Shown piece after piece: positions 18,464-27,174 of a stretch of 64,000 nt of DNA (position 1 is its first letter; the number at the start of each line of letters is the position of its first letter). The notes beneath the pieces were generated by a model. That model searched no databases, was not told the DNA's origin, and saw only the letters and a list, made by a program, of their open reading frames with translations. A program made the position numbers and the translations under genes. This DNA is from an uncultured Lachnospiraceae bacterium (GTDB lineage: Bacteria > Bacillota > Clostridia > Lachnospirales > Lachnospiraceae), in assembly GCA_902789735.1 (NCBI GenBank), contig CADAOZ010000003.1:92769-156768 (forward strand), in the 5' to 3' direction.

Positions 18464-18512
18464 GAACGAATGTTCGAAATCCATTGACGGAAATTTCCAC
18501 TTGTGATACAGT
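18464..18512 (+). promoter_or_regulatory. LexA-like SOS box and sigma-A promoter upstream of rarA
   Basis: GAACGAATGTTC (18464-18475), followed by G, matches 13 of 14 positions of the Gram-positive LexA/DinR site CGAACRNRYGTTYG; the first base is G instead of C. Eight bases further on, TTGACG (18484-18489) and TACAGT (18507-18512) form a promoter with a 17-bp spacer. rarA starts at 18561. The rest of the 314-bp pth-rarA gap shows nothing else clear. Confidence 0.6.
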
Positions 18513-18560
18513 GAAATTAATCGGGCCGGAACAGCCGGAACCGATCCGGAGGAAAGGCAG

Positions 18561-19925
18561 ATGGATTTATTTGATTATATGAGAGAACAGCAGCAGGATC
18601 AGGAATCTCCCCTGGCCGCCAGGCTCCGGCCCGAGACACTGGAGGAGGTCGTGGGCCAGCAGCATATCATCGGCAGGGGGCGGATGCTCTACAGGGCCAT
18701 CCGGGCCGACAAGCTGGGCTCCATTATTTTTTACGGACCGCCCGGTACGGGCAAGACCACCCTGGCCAGGGTGATCGCCAATACGACCAGCGCTGAATTT
18801 ACCCAGCTCAACGCGACATCCTCCGGCAAGAAGGACATGGAGCAGGTCATCCATGACGCTAAAGACAGGCTGGGCATGTACGGGAAGAAGACCATCCTCT
18901 TCATCGATGAGATCCACCGCTTCAACAAGTCCCAGCAGGACTACCTGCTGCCTTTCGTGGAGGACGGGACCGTGACCCTGATCGGCGCTACGACCGAGAA
19001 TCCCTATTTTGAAGTCAACAGCGCGCTGATTTCCCGGTCCGTGATTTTTGAGCTGCAGCCCCTTTCCGTTGAAGATATCCGGACCCTGATCCACAGGGCC
19101 GTATATGATAAGAAAAAGGGCATGGGCGCCTATGGCGCCGTGATCGACGAGGACGCGGAGGAATTTCTGGCCGACCTGTCCGGCGGCGACGCCAGAAGGG
19201 CCCTGAACGCGGTGGAACTGGCAGTTCTGACCACAGACCCGGGACCTGACGGCAGGATCCGCATAACCATGGACGTGGCCCGGGAATGCATTCAGAAGCG
19301 TGCCGCCCGTTATGACAAGAAAGGCGACAACCATTACGATACCATCTCCGCTTTCATTAAGAGCATGCGGGGATCGGATCCGGACGCCGCGGTCTATTAT
19401 CTGGCAAGGATGCTGTCCGCGGGAGAGGAGCCGGCCTTCATCGCCCGCAGGATCATGATCTGCGCTTCTGAGGACGTGGGAAACGCGGATCCCAACGCTC
19501 TTGTGGTGGCGGTCAACTGCTCCCTGGCCTGTGAGCGCCTGGGCATGCCGGAATCCCAGATCGTACTGGCCCAGGCCGCGGAATATGTGGCGGCGGCGCC
19601 AAAGAGCAATACGGCAGTGGAGTCCATCGGAAGAGCCATGGATACTGTGGCCCGTACCGGCAGCCTGCCCATTCCGCCTTATCTGCAGGACGCCCATTAC
19701 GGGGGCGCCTCCAAAATGGGCAGGGGCATCGGTTATCAATACGCCCACCTTTATAAAGATCATTATTCCGGCCAGCAGTATCTGCCGGACGCTCTGAAGG
19801 ACAGCTCTTTCTACGAGCCGTCCGAAAACGGCTATGAGGAACAGATCCGCCGGCGTCTGGGACAGCTGACAGGCAAAGAGAAATATTTCAGAGAAGAATC
19901 GCTGCGGGAGAGAGAGGACGGCTGA
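18561..19925 (+). CDS. rarA: Replication-associated recombination protein A (MgsA/RarA AAA+ ATPase)
   Basis: RarA is a homotetrameric AAA+ ATPase related to clamp loaders that acts at stalled replication forks. Residues 59-66 are Walker A GPPGTGKT and 112-119 are Walker B LFIDEIHR, with sensor 1 GATTENP following. The C-terminal MgsA tetramer domain has CASEDVGNADP and the late motif DAHYGGASKMGRG. Length is 454 residues, as usual. AGGAAAGGCAG precedes the ATG. A LexA-like box upstream suggests DNA-damage control, which fits the role. Confidence 0.95.
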   Translation: MDLFDYMREQQQDQESPLAARLRPETLEEVVGQQHIIGRGRMLYRAIRADKLGSIIFYGPPGTGKTTLARVIANTTSAEFTQLNATSSGKKDMEQVIHDAKDRLGMYGKKTILFIDEIHRFNKSQQDYLLPFVEDGTVTLIGATTENPYFEVNSALISRSVIFELQPLSVEDIRTLIHRAVYDKKKGMGAYGAVIDEDAEEFLADLSGGDARRALNAVELAVLTTDPGPDGRIRITMDVARECIQKRAARYDKKGDNHYDTISAFIKSMRGSDPDAAVYYLARMLSAGEEPAFIARRIMICASEDVGNADPNALVVAVNCSLACERLGMPESQIVLAQAAEYVAAAPKSNTAVESIGRAMDTVARTGSLPIPPYLQDAHYGGASKMGRGIGYQYAHLYKDHYSGQQYLPDALKDSSFYEPSENGYEEQIRRRLGQLTGKEKYFREESLREREDG

Positions 19926-19953
19926 CCGCCCCGGACCGCGGCAGGAGGAAAAG

Positions 19954-20466
19954 ATGGCATCACCGCTCGCCGTTTATAAACTGACCATTTTATATATGCT
20001 GGACCGGATCAACGGTCCGATTGCCCTGTCCAGGATCACGGAATTCCTGCTGGAAAATGGCTATGTCAATTTTGTTTCGCTCAATCAGACCCTGGCCGAA
20101 ATCGAGGAGAGCGGCCTGGTCAGGTCCGAGACCCGGCGGGACGGGAGCTTTCTCTATATGACACAGGAAGGGACCGAGACCCTCAGCTTCTTTTCCGGCA
20201 GCCTGAGCGACGAGATCAAAGAACAGGTGGACGAGTATCTGCGGGAGAAGGGCATGGAACTGCGCAATGACCATTATCTGTCTGCGGATTATGACCGGTC
20301 TGTTTCAGGAGCCTGGCTGGTCCATATGTCTGTCCGGGAAAAGAATGAGACCATTATAGACCTGACTCTGTCTGTGCCGGATGAGGAAACAGCCAGGCAG
20401 GCTGCAGACAGCTGGAAGGAAAAAAGTCAGGAAATATATACAGCGGTCCTTGACAAACTCTTCTGA
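19954..20466 (+). CDS. DUF4364 family protein, probably a winged-helix regulator
   Basis: This 170-residue protein matches my recollection of the Firmicute DUF4364 family. The N-terminal ~80 residues (LAVYKLTILYMLDRINGPIALSRI..FLLENGYVNF..LAEIEESGLV) follow a PadR/winged-helix layout, and the C-terminal half has LRNDHYLSADY and a beta-rich segment. No enzyme motif is seen. GCAGGAGGAAAAG precedes the ATG, 28 bp after rarA, so the two are probably co-transcribed. A DNA-binding role is inferred from the fold only. Confidence 0.75.
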   Translation: MASPLAVYKLTILYMLDRINGPIALSRITEFLLENGYVNFVSLNQTLAEIEESGLVRSETRRDGSFLYMTQEGTETLSFFSGSLSDEIKEQVDEYLREKGMELRNDHYLSADYDRSVSGAWLVHMSVREKNETIIDLTLSVPDEETARQAADSWKEKSQEIYTAVLDKLF

Positions 20467-20520
20467 CAGCATGAAAACGGCAATTGCTATTTAAGGTTTC
20501 CATGGTGTACTATTAGAAAA

Positions 20521-20613
20521 ACAGTTTACAAAAAACAGTTTACAAAAAACAGTTTACAAAAACAGTTTACAAAAAACAGTTTACAAAAAAGAGTTTACAA
20601 AAACAGTTTTCAA
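20521..20613. repeat. Seven-copy 14-bp tandem repeat upstream of rho
   Basis: The unit ACAGTTTACAAAAA starts at 20521, 20535, 20549, 20562, 20576, 20590 and 20603. Spacing is 14-14-13-14-14-13, which suggests a 41-bp higher-order unit. Copy 6 has G for C, and the last copy ends TTTTC. The array lies in the 315-bp gap between DUF4364 and rho; the remaining ~170 bp before rho show only a short GATGAT/ATCATC inverted repeat and no clear promoter. Confidence 0.9.
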
Positions 20614-20781
20614 TGACAGCTGTGAAAATACATTTCCCAAATACATTTCGATTGAATCCTGATGATGATCAGAAATCATCCATTCTGACTGTGCGGGCGG
20701 TTCTTACAGTGATGAACTGGTTTTGAACTGTGCTGCCCCTGTGCCTGTATGCCTGATTTTCCCATTTGATAAAGGAGAACT

Positions 20782-22143
20782 ATGACAAAAGAAAGATATG
20801 AAACCCTTGCTCTGCACGATCTGAAGGAGATCGCCAAAGCCAGGGGCATGAAAAGGACTTCCACCCTGAAAAAGGCAGATCTGATCGAAGCCCTGCTCAA
20901 ACAGGACGAGAAGGACGCCAAAGAGCTGGCGGCCCAGGAAAAGCGGCCGGGCCGCAGAGAGATCCGTCCCGATACCCCCATTGCCCATAAGGATGAATTC
21001 GTCAGCGAGCTGGACAGCGGCCAGATGGCCAACGGCATCCTGGAGGTGCTGCCGGAAGGCTACGGCTTTATCCGCTGTGCCAACTACATGCCGGGTGACA
21101 ATGATGTTTATGTGGCCCCCAGCCAGATCCGTCGTTTTAACCTCAAGACCGGCGATATCGTGAAAGGCAATATCCGGGTCAAGACCCAGAATGAGAAATT
21201 CAGTGCCCTTTTATATGTCAAGTCCATCAACGGCCTGCCGCCGGAAGAAGGCAACCGGCGCTATAACTTTGAAGACATGACACCGGTATTTCCGGATGAA
21301 AGGATCCGTCTGGAAAGGGAAGGCTCCGGCATCGCCATGCGGGTCATGGACCTGATCTGTCCTGTCGGCAAAGGCCAGCGGGGCATGATCGTCTCCCCGC
21401 CCAAGGCCGGTAAGACGACCCTGCTCAAAGAGGTGGCCCGTTCCGTCAAATATAACAATCCGGAGATCCACCTGATCATCCTGCTGATCGATGAGCGTCC
21501 CGAGGAAGTCACGGATATCCGGGAAGCCATTGAAGGCCCCAATGTGGAAGTCATTTATTCTACTTTTGACGAGCTGCCCGAGCACCATAAACGGGTATCG
21601 GAAATGGTCATTGAGAGGGCCAAGCGTCTGGTCGAGCATAAGAAGGATGTCATGATCCTGCTGGATTCCATCACCAGACTGACCCGGGCTTATAACCTGA
21701 CAGAACCCTCCAGCGGCCGTACCCTGTCCGGCGGTCTGGATCCCGCGGCTCTGCATATGCCCAAGCGATTCTTCGGCGCAGCCAGGAATATGAGAGAGGG
21801 CGGCAGCCTGACTATTCTGGCCACAGCCCTGATCGAGACCGGCAGCAAAATGGACGAGGTCGTGTACGAGGAATTCAAGGGCACCGGCAACATGGAAATG
21901 GTCCTCAACCGGAGGCTGTCCGAAAGAAGGATCTTCCCCGCCATCGATATCCTCAAATCCGGTACCCGCAGGGAGGACCTGCTGCTGACGCCTGATGAGC
22001 AGGCCTGTGTGGCCATGCTGCGCAGGGCTTTCAACGGAAGCAAGCCGGATGAGTCCATCAACCAGGTGCTGGACCTCTTCTCCAGGACCAGATCCAACGG
22101 AGAATTCGTCAGTATGGTCCGGCAGATGAAGTGGAACTTCTGA
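20782..22143 (+). CDS. rho: Transcription termination factor Rho
   Basis: Rho is a hexameric RNA-dependent ATPase that ends transcription. Residues 1-50 are the N-terminal helix bundle (LHDLKEIAKARGMKR..LKKADLIEALL). The RNA-binding cold-shock-like fold carries GYGFIR at 93-98. The ATPase core has P-loop SPPKAGKTT at 205-213, the Walker B segment VMILLDSITRL and the Q-loop region. A typical clostridial Rho, 453 residues with only a short linker and no long N-terminal insertion. GATAAAGGAGAACT precedes the ATG. Confidence 0.97.
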   Translation: MTKERYETLALHDLKEIAKARGMKRTSTLKKADLIEALLKQDEKDAKELAAQEKRPGRREIRPDTPIAHKDEFVSELDSGQMANGILEVLPEGYGFIRCANYMPGDNDVYVAPSQIRRFNLKTGDIVKGNIRVKTQNEKFSALLYVKSINGLPPEEGNRRYNFEDMTPVFPDERIRLEREGSGIAMRVMDLICPVGKGQRGMIVSPPKAGKTTLLKEVARSVKYNNPEIHLIILLIDERPEEVTDIREAIEGPNVEVIYSTFDELPEHHKRVSEMVIERAKRLVEHKKDVMILLDSITRLTRAYNLTEPSSGRTLSGGLDPAALHMPKRFFGAARNMREGGSLTILATALIETGSKMDEVVYEEFKGTGNMEMVLNRRLSERRIFPAIDILKSGTRREDLLLTPDEQACVAMLRRAFNGSKPDESINQVLDLFSRTRSNGEFVSMVRQMKWNF

Positions 22144-22178
22144 CGGGAGTCTGACAGAGAAAGAAAAAGAAACAGATA

Positions 22179-22241
22179 AAAGCTCCGGCAGATCCGGACC
22201 TTCAGGGAAATACCCGTAAGGTCCGGATCTGCCGGAGCTTT
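22179..22241. terminator. Long perfect inverted repeat between rho and the DJ-1 gene
   Basis: A perfect stem of about 24 bp (22179-22202 with 22218-22241) encloses a 15-nt loop that can itself pair GGG with CCC. It ends TTTGTG on the plus strand and has AAAA before it, so it can terminate both converging genes. T-runs are short, but the stem is unusually long. Confidence 0.75.
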
Positions 22242-22303
22242 GTGTAATATGCCGGGAAGGAGACCGGCAAAAGTGCCGGCCGGATCCGCGGCGTCAGAGA
22301 TGT

Positions 22304-22879
22304 TCACTGGGGTTTATAAATAATATTCTCCCGCAGGGCGTCGGCGGTTTCCTGTCCCAGATAGTGGGCTACGATGGCAAGGGCGAAGGGGATGGCTGTG
22401 CCCATGGCCTGGCTGGTGATGATATTGTCGGTCACTGTGACCTGCTCATAGGTCAGGATGGCGCCTCCTTCTTTGAGAGCGCCTTCCTTGGAAGGATTGC
22501 AGGTGGCTTTTTTGCCCTGCAGCAGGCCCAGTCTTGCGAATACCGAGGGGGCTGCGCAGATGGCGGCGATCTGTTTGCCGGCTTTGGCAAAAGCCGTGAC
22601 CTGCTCCGTCAGGCGCTGGCAGGCGTCCAGATGGATGGTGCCGGGCATGCCGCCGGGCAGGATCAGCATATCGTATTCGTCAAAATCCAGCAGGCTGACG
22701 GTCGTATCGGTCAGGAAGGTGACTTCGTGGGACGAAGTGACAGAGAGGCTGTCGGAAATGGAGACCTTGGTCAGGGGAATGCCTGCCCTGTAAAGGATAT
22801 CCACAACTGTCAGGGCTTCGATCTCTTCGCAGCCGTCCGCCATAAAGATCGCTGCTTTTTTATCGGTTTTGTAATTCAT
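22304..22879 (-). CDS. DJ-1/PfpI family protein
   Basis: A 191-residue member of the DJ-1/YajL subgroup. The conserved Glu is in ADGCEEIEA near the N-terminus and the reactive Cys is in IAAICAAPS, with LILPGGMPG upstream and the C-terminal ATCNPSKE and ITSQAMGTAIPFAL segments typical of the family. Proposed roles of these proteins (chaperone, glyoxalase, deglycase) are disputed, so I do not assign one. The start is placed at 22879 because GAGGAGGT lies just upstream; a start at 22906 would pass through that site. Confidence 0.9.
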   Translation of the reverse strand: MNYKTDKKAAIFMADGCEEIEALTVVDILYRAGIPLTKVSISDSLSVTSSHEVTFLTDTTVSLLDFDEYDMLILPGGMPGTIHLDACQRLTEQVTAFAKAGKQIAAICAAPSVFARLGLLQGKKATCNPSKEGALKEGGAILTYEQVTVTDNIITSQAMGTAIPFALAIVAHYLGQETADALRENIIYKPQ

Positions 22880-23082
22880 GGGTTTACCTCCTCGTAGCGG
22901 GGACAAGATCCCCGTGCCGTTTTTCTTTCTTTCCTATTATAAATGATTGGCTCCGAAAACTCCACAGGGAGCCGTCTCTCCTGATTTGTTCCGATCATAC
23001 TTCCTCTATGCAACATTATCGGAAAGCGGGGGGGACAAACCTTAATTTTTGGTGAAATTGTGAACTAATTTAAATACAGCAG

Positions 23083-23228
23083 TTGGTTTCAGAAACAATA
23101 TTTGTTATAATTTAGACAATCCAGTCAGAGGGGTAAGTCTGCGCTGAAGCAGACAGCGGCTGGACAGGAAAAGGGAAATCCGGCAGGAGGGACGCCGGTA
23201 GTTTTGGTTTATTCCAGGAGGAACGAAT
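23083..23228 (+). promoter_or_regulatory. Strong promoter and structured leader of the hydrogenase-like gene
   Basis: TTGGTT (23083-23088) and TATAAT (23106-23111) have a 17-bp spacer. The ~110-nt leader that follows holds two short hairpins: GTCTGC/GCAGAC around 23136-23153 and CCGGC/GCCGG around 23180-23198. I do not recognise a known riboswitch. The 203 bp before the promoter, back to the DJ-1 start, are otherwise featureless. Confidence 0.6.
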
Positions 23229-24704
23229 ATGGTAACAAATGATCAATCCTTAGTCAGCCTGAAGCATAAAATTATGGAGAGAACGGCTGCGCTTGCTTAT
23301 GAAGGCAAGCTGAATGACGAGACGAAAGAAGCGCTGGTCTATGAGATCATTCCCGGACCGATCGCTCAGTACCGCTGCTGTATCTATAAAGAAAGAGAAA
23401 TCGTTAAGGAGAGGATCCGCCTGGCGTGCGCCCAGCCGCCCAGGAACAAAGTTGGATCCACAAATACGGTCCAGGTCATCAGCGCGGCCTGCGAAGAGTG
23501 CCCGCTGTCCTCCTATACAGTTACGGACAACTGCCGTCTCTGTATCGGTAAAGCCTGCCTGAATTCCTGCCGTTTCGGCGCCATCACCATCGGCTCCCAT
23601 CGTTCCCACATCGATCCTACCAAGTGTAAGGAATGCGGTATGTGCGCGAACGCCTGCCCTTACGGCGCGATTGCCCATCTGGTTCGTCCCTGTAAGAGGG
23701 CCTGCCCTGTCGGCGCGATCACCTATGATGACAACGGCATCTGCCAGATCGACGAGAGCAAGTGTATCGCCTGCGGTCACTGCATCCATTCCTGTCCTTT
23801 CGGCGCGATCGGATCCAAGACCTATCTGGTAGACATCGTCAACCACATCGTGGCCGGAGATGAAGTTTACGCCATGTGCGCCCCCGCTACCGAGGGTCAG
23901 TTCGGCGAGAAGGTCTCCATGGAATCCATCCGTCAGTGCTGCATCGAGCTGGGCTTCAAGGATATGATCGAAGTCGGCCTGGGCGGCGATATGACAGCGG
24001 CTTATGAGTCTGCTGAGTGGAGTGAGGCGTACAAGGAAGGCAGAAAGATGACCACATCCTGCTGCCCTGCTTTCATCAACATGCTGCGCAAGCACTTCCC
24101 CAAGCAGTATGAAGAAAATATGTCCTCCACGGTTTCCCCGATGTGCGCGATTTCCAGATATCTGAAATATCTGCATCCCGGCTGCATCACTGTATTTATC
24201 GGACCCTGCATCGCCAAGAAGTCCGAGGCCAATGACAAGTCCGTACCGGACAACGCCGATTACGCGATCACTTTCGGTGAATTCTCTGCCCTGCGCCGTT
24301 CCCGCGGCGTTGAGTTCAAGCCCATGGAGAGCACCTATCAGGAATCCTCCATCTGGGGCAAGCGCTTCGCCAGCTCCGGCGGCGTAGCCAACGCGGTCAT
24401 CGAGTGTATGCATGAGCGCGGCGAGGATACCTCCGCCCTGAAGCTGGTTCAGGTAGCCGGCGGCGATGAGTGCCGTAAAGCCCTGATGATGCTTAAGGCC
24501 AACCGCTTCAAAGAAGACTTCATCGAAGGTATGGTATGTCCCGGCGGCTGCGTAGGCGGACCTTCCAAGTATAAGACCGAGATGGAGATCAAGAGGGCCA
24601 GAGAGAACCTGCTCAAGAAGGCAGACGGCAGAAAGGTCCTTGAAAACATCAGTAATTATCCCATGGACAAGTTCTCCATGCACCGTGACGGGCACATGGA
24701 ATAA
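23229..24704 (+). CDS. Monomeric [FeFe]-hydrogenase-like 4Fe-4S protein (putative group B)
   Basis: This 491-residue protein couples ferredoxin-type clusters to an H-cluster domain. Cysteine groups are seen at 91-114 (CPLSS..C..C..C..C), at 133-143 (CKECGMCANAC) and at 179-189 (CIACGHCIHSC). The H-cluster motifs are L1 TSCCPAF (276-282), L2 GPCIAKK (325-331) and L3 GMVCPGGCVGGP (434-445). L1 has Phe where classical group A enzymes have Trp, and L2 has GPC instead of MPC. That resembles the group B enzymes of anaerobic Firmicutes, whose physiological role is poorly known. No maturase or partner subunit is nearby. GGAGGAACGAAT precedes the ATG. Confidence 0.85.
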   Translation: MVTNDQSLVSLKHKIMERTAALAYEGKLNDETKEALVYEIIPGPIAQYRCCIYKEREIVKERIRLACAQPPRNKVGSTNTVQVISAACEECPLSSYTVTDNCRLCIGKACLNSCRFGAITIGSHRSHIDPTKCKECGMCANACPYGAIAHLVRPCKRACPVGAITYDDNGICQIDESKCIACGHCIHSCPFGAIGSKTYLVDIVNHIVAGDEVYAMCAPATEGQFGEKVSMESIRQCCIELGFKDMIEVGLGGDMTAAYESAEWSEAYKEGRKMTTSCCPAFINMLRKHFPKQYEENMSSTVSPMCAISRYLKYLHPGCITVFIGPCIAKKSEANDKSVPDNADYAITFGEFSALRRSRGVEFKPMESTYQESSIWGKRFASSGGVANAVIECMHERGEDTSALKLVQVAGGDECRKALMMLKANRFKEDFIEGMVCPGGCVGGPSKYKTEMEIKRARENLLKKADGRKVLENISNYPMDKFSMHRDGHME

Positions 24705-24832
24705 ACGGTCCGGCAGCGGATCGCCGGGAACCGTCCCGGCCGCGGCACAGCGGCGCACGGAGGAATCCCTGAACAGGGAATGCCCGGATCCGATCCGGAA
24801 TGGATATTCGGAAAACAGCATTTAACAGCATT

Positions 24833-24868
24833 CAGCTGCAGGTTTTTGCCTGCAGCTGTTTTCTTTTT
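24833..24868 (+). terminator. Terminator of the hydrogenase-like gene
   Basis: CAGCTGCAGG (24833-24842) pairs with CCTGCAGCTG (24849-24858), followed by TTTTCTTTTT. A textbook intrinsic terminator. Confidence 0.92.
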
Positions 24869-24909
24869 GAAATTTTATGGTATAATCGTTTCTCTGAGAG
24901 AAAATCACA

Positions 24910-24939
24910 TTGAAATTCTGTAAAAGCCTGTGATATAAT
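24910..24939 (+). promoter_or_regulatory. Promoter of the tig-clpP-clpX operon
   Basis: TTGAAA (24910-24915) and TATAAT (24934-24939) are 18 bp apart. A second TATAAT at 24881-24886 has no good -35. The transcript would have a ~105-nt leader with a short upstream ORF. No CtsR direct repeat or CIRCE element is visible. Confidence 0.7.
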
Positions 24940-24982
24940 TCGCTCAACTGTGTTTATACGCATGACAAAAAGGAGCAGGGCC

Positions 24983-25009
24983 ATGTATTCCGCAGCCGCT
25001 GCTGCCTGA
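24983..25009 (+). CDS. Possible leader peptide (8 aa) in the tig leader
   Basis: AAAAAGGAGCAGGGCC precedes ATG 24983, which opens M-Y-S-A-A-A-A-A-stop. An in-frame ATG at 24962 would give 15 residues. The Shine-Dalgarno is good and its spacing normal. The five-alanine run uses mixed codons (GCA, GCC, GCT, GCT, GCC). It may be chance or a translated leader. Confidence 0.3.
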   Translation: MYSAAAAA

Positions 25010-25050
25010 TTATAAAGAAGAAACAAGTAATAGCAGGAGGACCAATCATA

Positions 25051-26373
25051 ATGAGCGTAAGCGTTGAGAAACTTGAAAACAGCATGGCCGTACTTACCAT
25101 TGAAGTCGATGCCAAAGAGTTTGATAAAGCAGTAGACAAGGTGTATCTGAGACAGAGGAACAGACTGAACGTTCCCGGTTTCCGTAAGGGCAAGACTCCC
25201 AGAAAGCTGATCGAGAGAATGTATGGCGAAGGCATCTTCCTGGAAGACGCTGCCAATGATGTGATCAATGAGACCTATCCCGTTGAGGCGGAAGCCTGCG
25301 GCGAAGAGATCGTGTCCAGCCCTGAGATCGAGATTACCCAGATCGGCCACGGCCAGAACCTGATCTATAAGGCGACTGTTGCTGTCAAGCCTCCCGTAAC
25401 GCTTGGCCAGTATAAGGGCGTCGAAGTTCTCAAGCGCCCCGTTACCGTTACCGATGAGGAAGTAGAAGCGGAACTGAAAAAAGAGCAGGACAAGAACGCT
25501 TCTTTTGAAGAAGTGACCGACAGGACTGTCCAGGACGGCGACCAGATCAAGCTTGACTTTGAAGGCTTTGTAGACGGTGTCGCTTTTGAAGGCGGCAAGG
25601 GCGAGGATTATCCTCTGACCATCGGCTCCGGTTCCTTCATCCCCGGCTTTGAAGAGCAGCTGGTCGGCGCTGAAATCGGCAAGGAAATGGAAGTAAATGT
25701 AACCTTCCCCGAGAACTATGGTTCTCCGGATCTGGCCGGCGCGGATGCCGTCTTCAAGTGCACGGTCCATTCCATCCGTGAGAAGCACCTGCCTGAGCTC
25801 AACGACGAGTTCGCGGATGATGTTTCCGAATTTGAAACACTGGACGAGTTCAAGGAAGATATCAGAAGAAACCTGATCGTCAAGAAGGAAGAGGCCGCAA
25901 GGACTGAGATGGAGAACGAGGCAGTTGACGCTGTCATCAAGAACGCCACCGTCCAGATCCCGGATGCCATGCTGAAGACCCAGGAGCGCCAGATGGTCGA
26001 CGAGTTCGCCCAGCAGCTTCAGTATCAGGGCATGACCATTGATCAGTACTTCGAGTACTCCGGCAATGACAGGGACAAGATGATGGAAGTCATGGCTCCT
26101 CAGGCTGAAAAGAGGATCCTGACAAGACTGGTCCTTGAGCAGATCGTCAAGGAAGAGAACATCACTGTCAGCGAAGAGGACTTCGAGGAAGAGCTGCAGA
26201 AGCTGGCAGCTTCCTACGGCGCTGACCTTGATACTGTCAAGAATATCTTTGTCGGCAAGGAAAGAGAGCGTATGGAAGAGGACATCGCGGTCCAGAAGGC
26301 TGTATCCTTTGTCGCTGACCATGCGGTCGAAGTTGAAAAGGCTGAGGAAGCCGCGGAGACAGAAGAAGCATAA
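25051..26373 (+). CDS. tig: Trigger factor
   Basis: Trigger factor is the ribosome-bound chaperone and peptidyl-prolyl isomerase. The ribosome-docking signature GFRKGK is at residues 43-48 in the N-terminal domain. The FKBP-like domain (about 150-240) carries the FEGFVDGVAFEGGKGEDYPLTIGS and FIPGFEEQLVG segments. The helical C-terminal arms follow to residue 440, ending in a Glu-rich tail. AGCAGGAGGACC precedes the ATG. It heads the conserved tig-clpP-clpX cluster. Confidence 0.97.
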   Translation: MSVSVEKLENSMAVLTIEVDAKEFDKAVDKVYLRQRNRLNVPGFRKGKTPRKLIERMYGEGIFLEDAANDVINETYPVEAEACGEEIVSSPEIEITQIGHGQNLIYKATVAVKPPVTLGQYKGVEVLKRPVTVTDEEVEAELKKEQDKNASFEEVTDRTVQDGDQIKLDFEGFVDGVAFEGGKGEDYPLTIGSGSFIPGFEEQLVGAEIGKEMEVNVTFPENYGSPDLAGADAVFKCTVHSIREKHLPELNDEFADDVSEFETLDEFKEDIRRNLIVKKEEAARTEMENEAVDAVIKNATVQIPDAMLKTQERQMVDEFAQQLQYQGMTIDQYFEYSGNDRDKMMEVMAPQAEKRILTRLVLEQIVKEENITVSEEDFEEELQKLAASYGADLDTVKNIFVGKERERMEEDIAVQKAVSFVADHAVEVEKAEEAAETEEA

Positions 26374-26565
26374 GCTTTCCGGTCCTGCAATACAGAAACC
26401 TGTTACGGGATCGGCGAAAGGGCCGGATTGGATCCGGCCCGTCGGCGGTCCTGTATTTCACTGCCGGATGATTTGCTGATCTGACCGGCTGTGGTACTTT
26501 ATGTTCCGGCAAAAGCCGGATCGACAATCTGATGCGGCAGCCGGCCGCATGAAAGGAGGGCAAGA

Positions 26566-27165
26566 ATGGCCAATTTTATTCCCTATGTTATTGAACAGAC
26601 CGGTACCGGTGAACGTTCCTATGATATTTTCTCCAGACTGTTAAAGGAGAGGATCATTTTCCTGGGTGACCAGGTCACTGACGCCTCCGCGGAGCTGATC
26701 GTAGCGCAGATGCTTTTCCTTGAGGGCGAGGATCCCGATAAGGATATCCAGTTCTATATCAACAGCCCCGGCGGCTCTGTTTCTGCCGGAATGGCGATCT
26801 ATGATACCATGAACTTCGTGAAGTGCGATGTGTCCACCATCTGTGTAGGCATGGCGGCCAGCATGGGCGCTTTCCTTCTGGCAGGCGGCACCAGGGGCAA
26901 ACGTTTCGCGCTGCCCAATTCCGAGATCCTGATCCATCAGCCTCTGGGCGGCACCGAAGGCCAGGCCTCCGATATCGCCATCCAGGCAGCCCATATGGCC
27001 AGGATCAAAGAGAACCTGAACCGTATCCTTGCCCAGAATACCGGACGTACCTATGAAGAACTGGTACGCGATACAGACCGTGACAACTGGATGACAGCCC
27101 GGCAGGCGCTGGAGTACGGCCTGATCGACAACATTTATACGACCCGTAAGGAGATCACAGAATAA
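26566..27165 (+). CDS. clpP: ATP-dependent Clp protease proteolytic subunit
   Basis: A 199-residue serine protease forming the tetradecameric chamber. The catalytic triad is visible: Ser99 in GMAASMG, His124 in ILIHQPLGG and Asp173 in TDRDNW. The N-terminal [20 protein letters not shown] segment is the usual mature start with a short propeptide. AAAGGAGGGCAAG precedes the ATG. clpX follows 9 bp later. Confidence 0.98.
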   Translation: MANFIPYVIEQTGTGERSYDIFSRLLKERIIFLGDQVTDASAELIVAQMLFLEGEDPDKDIQFYINSPGGSVSAGMAIYDTMNFVKCDVSTICVGMAASMGAFLLAGGTRGKRFALPNSEILIHQPLGGTEGQASDIAIQAAHMARIKENLNRILAQNTGRTYEELVRDTDRDNWMTARQALEYGLIDNIYTTRKEITE

Positions 27166-27174
27166 GGATTCAAT

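Noticed and set aside
18428..18487. AAAAGGAGG followed by a TTG and a 12-codon ORF upstream of rarA
   Set aside because: It lies upstream of the -35 of the rarA promoter and overlaps the LexA-like box, so it would not be on the rarA transcript. Probably chance.
23250..24821. 523-codon minus-strand frame opposite the hydrogenase-like gene
   Set aside because: Complete antisense overlap with a gene full of conserved cysteine motifs; composition is that of a shadow frame.
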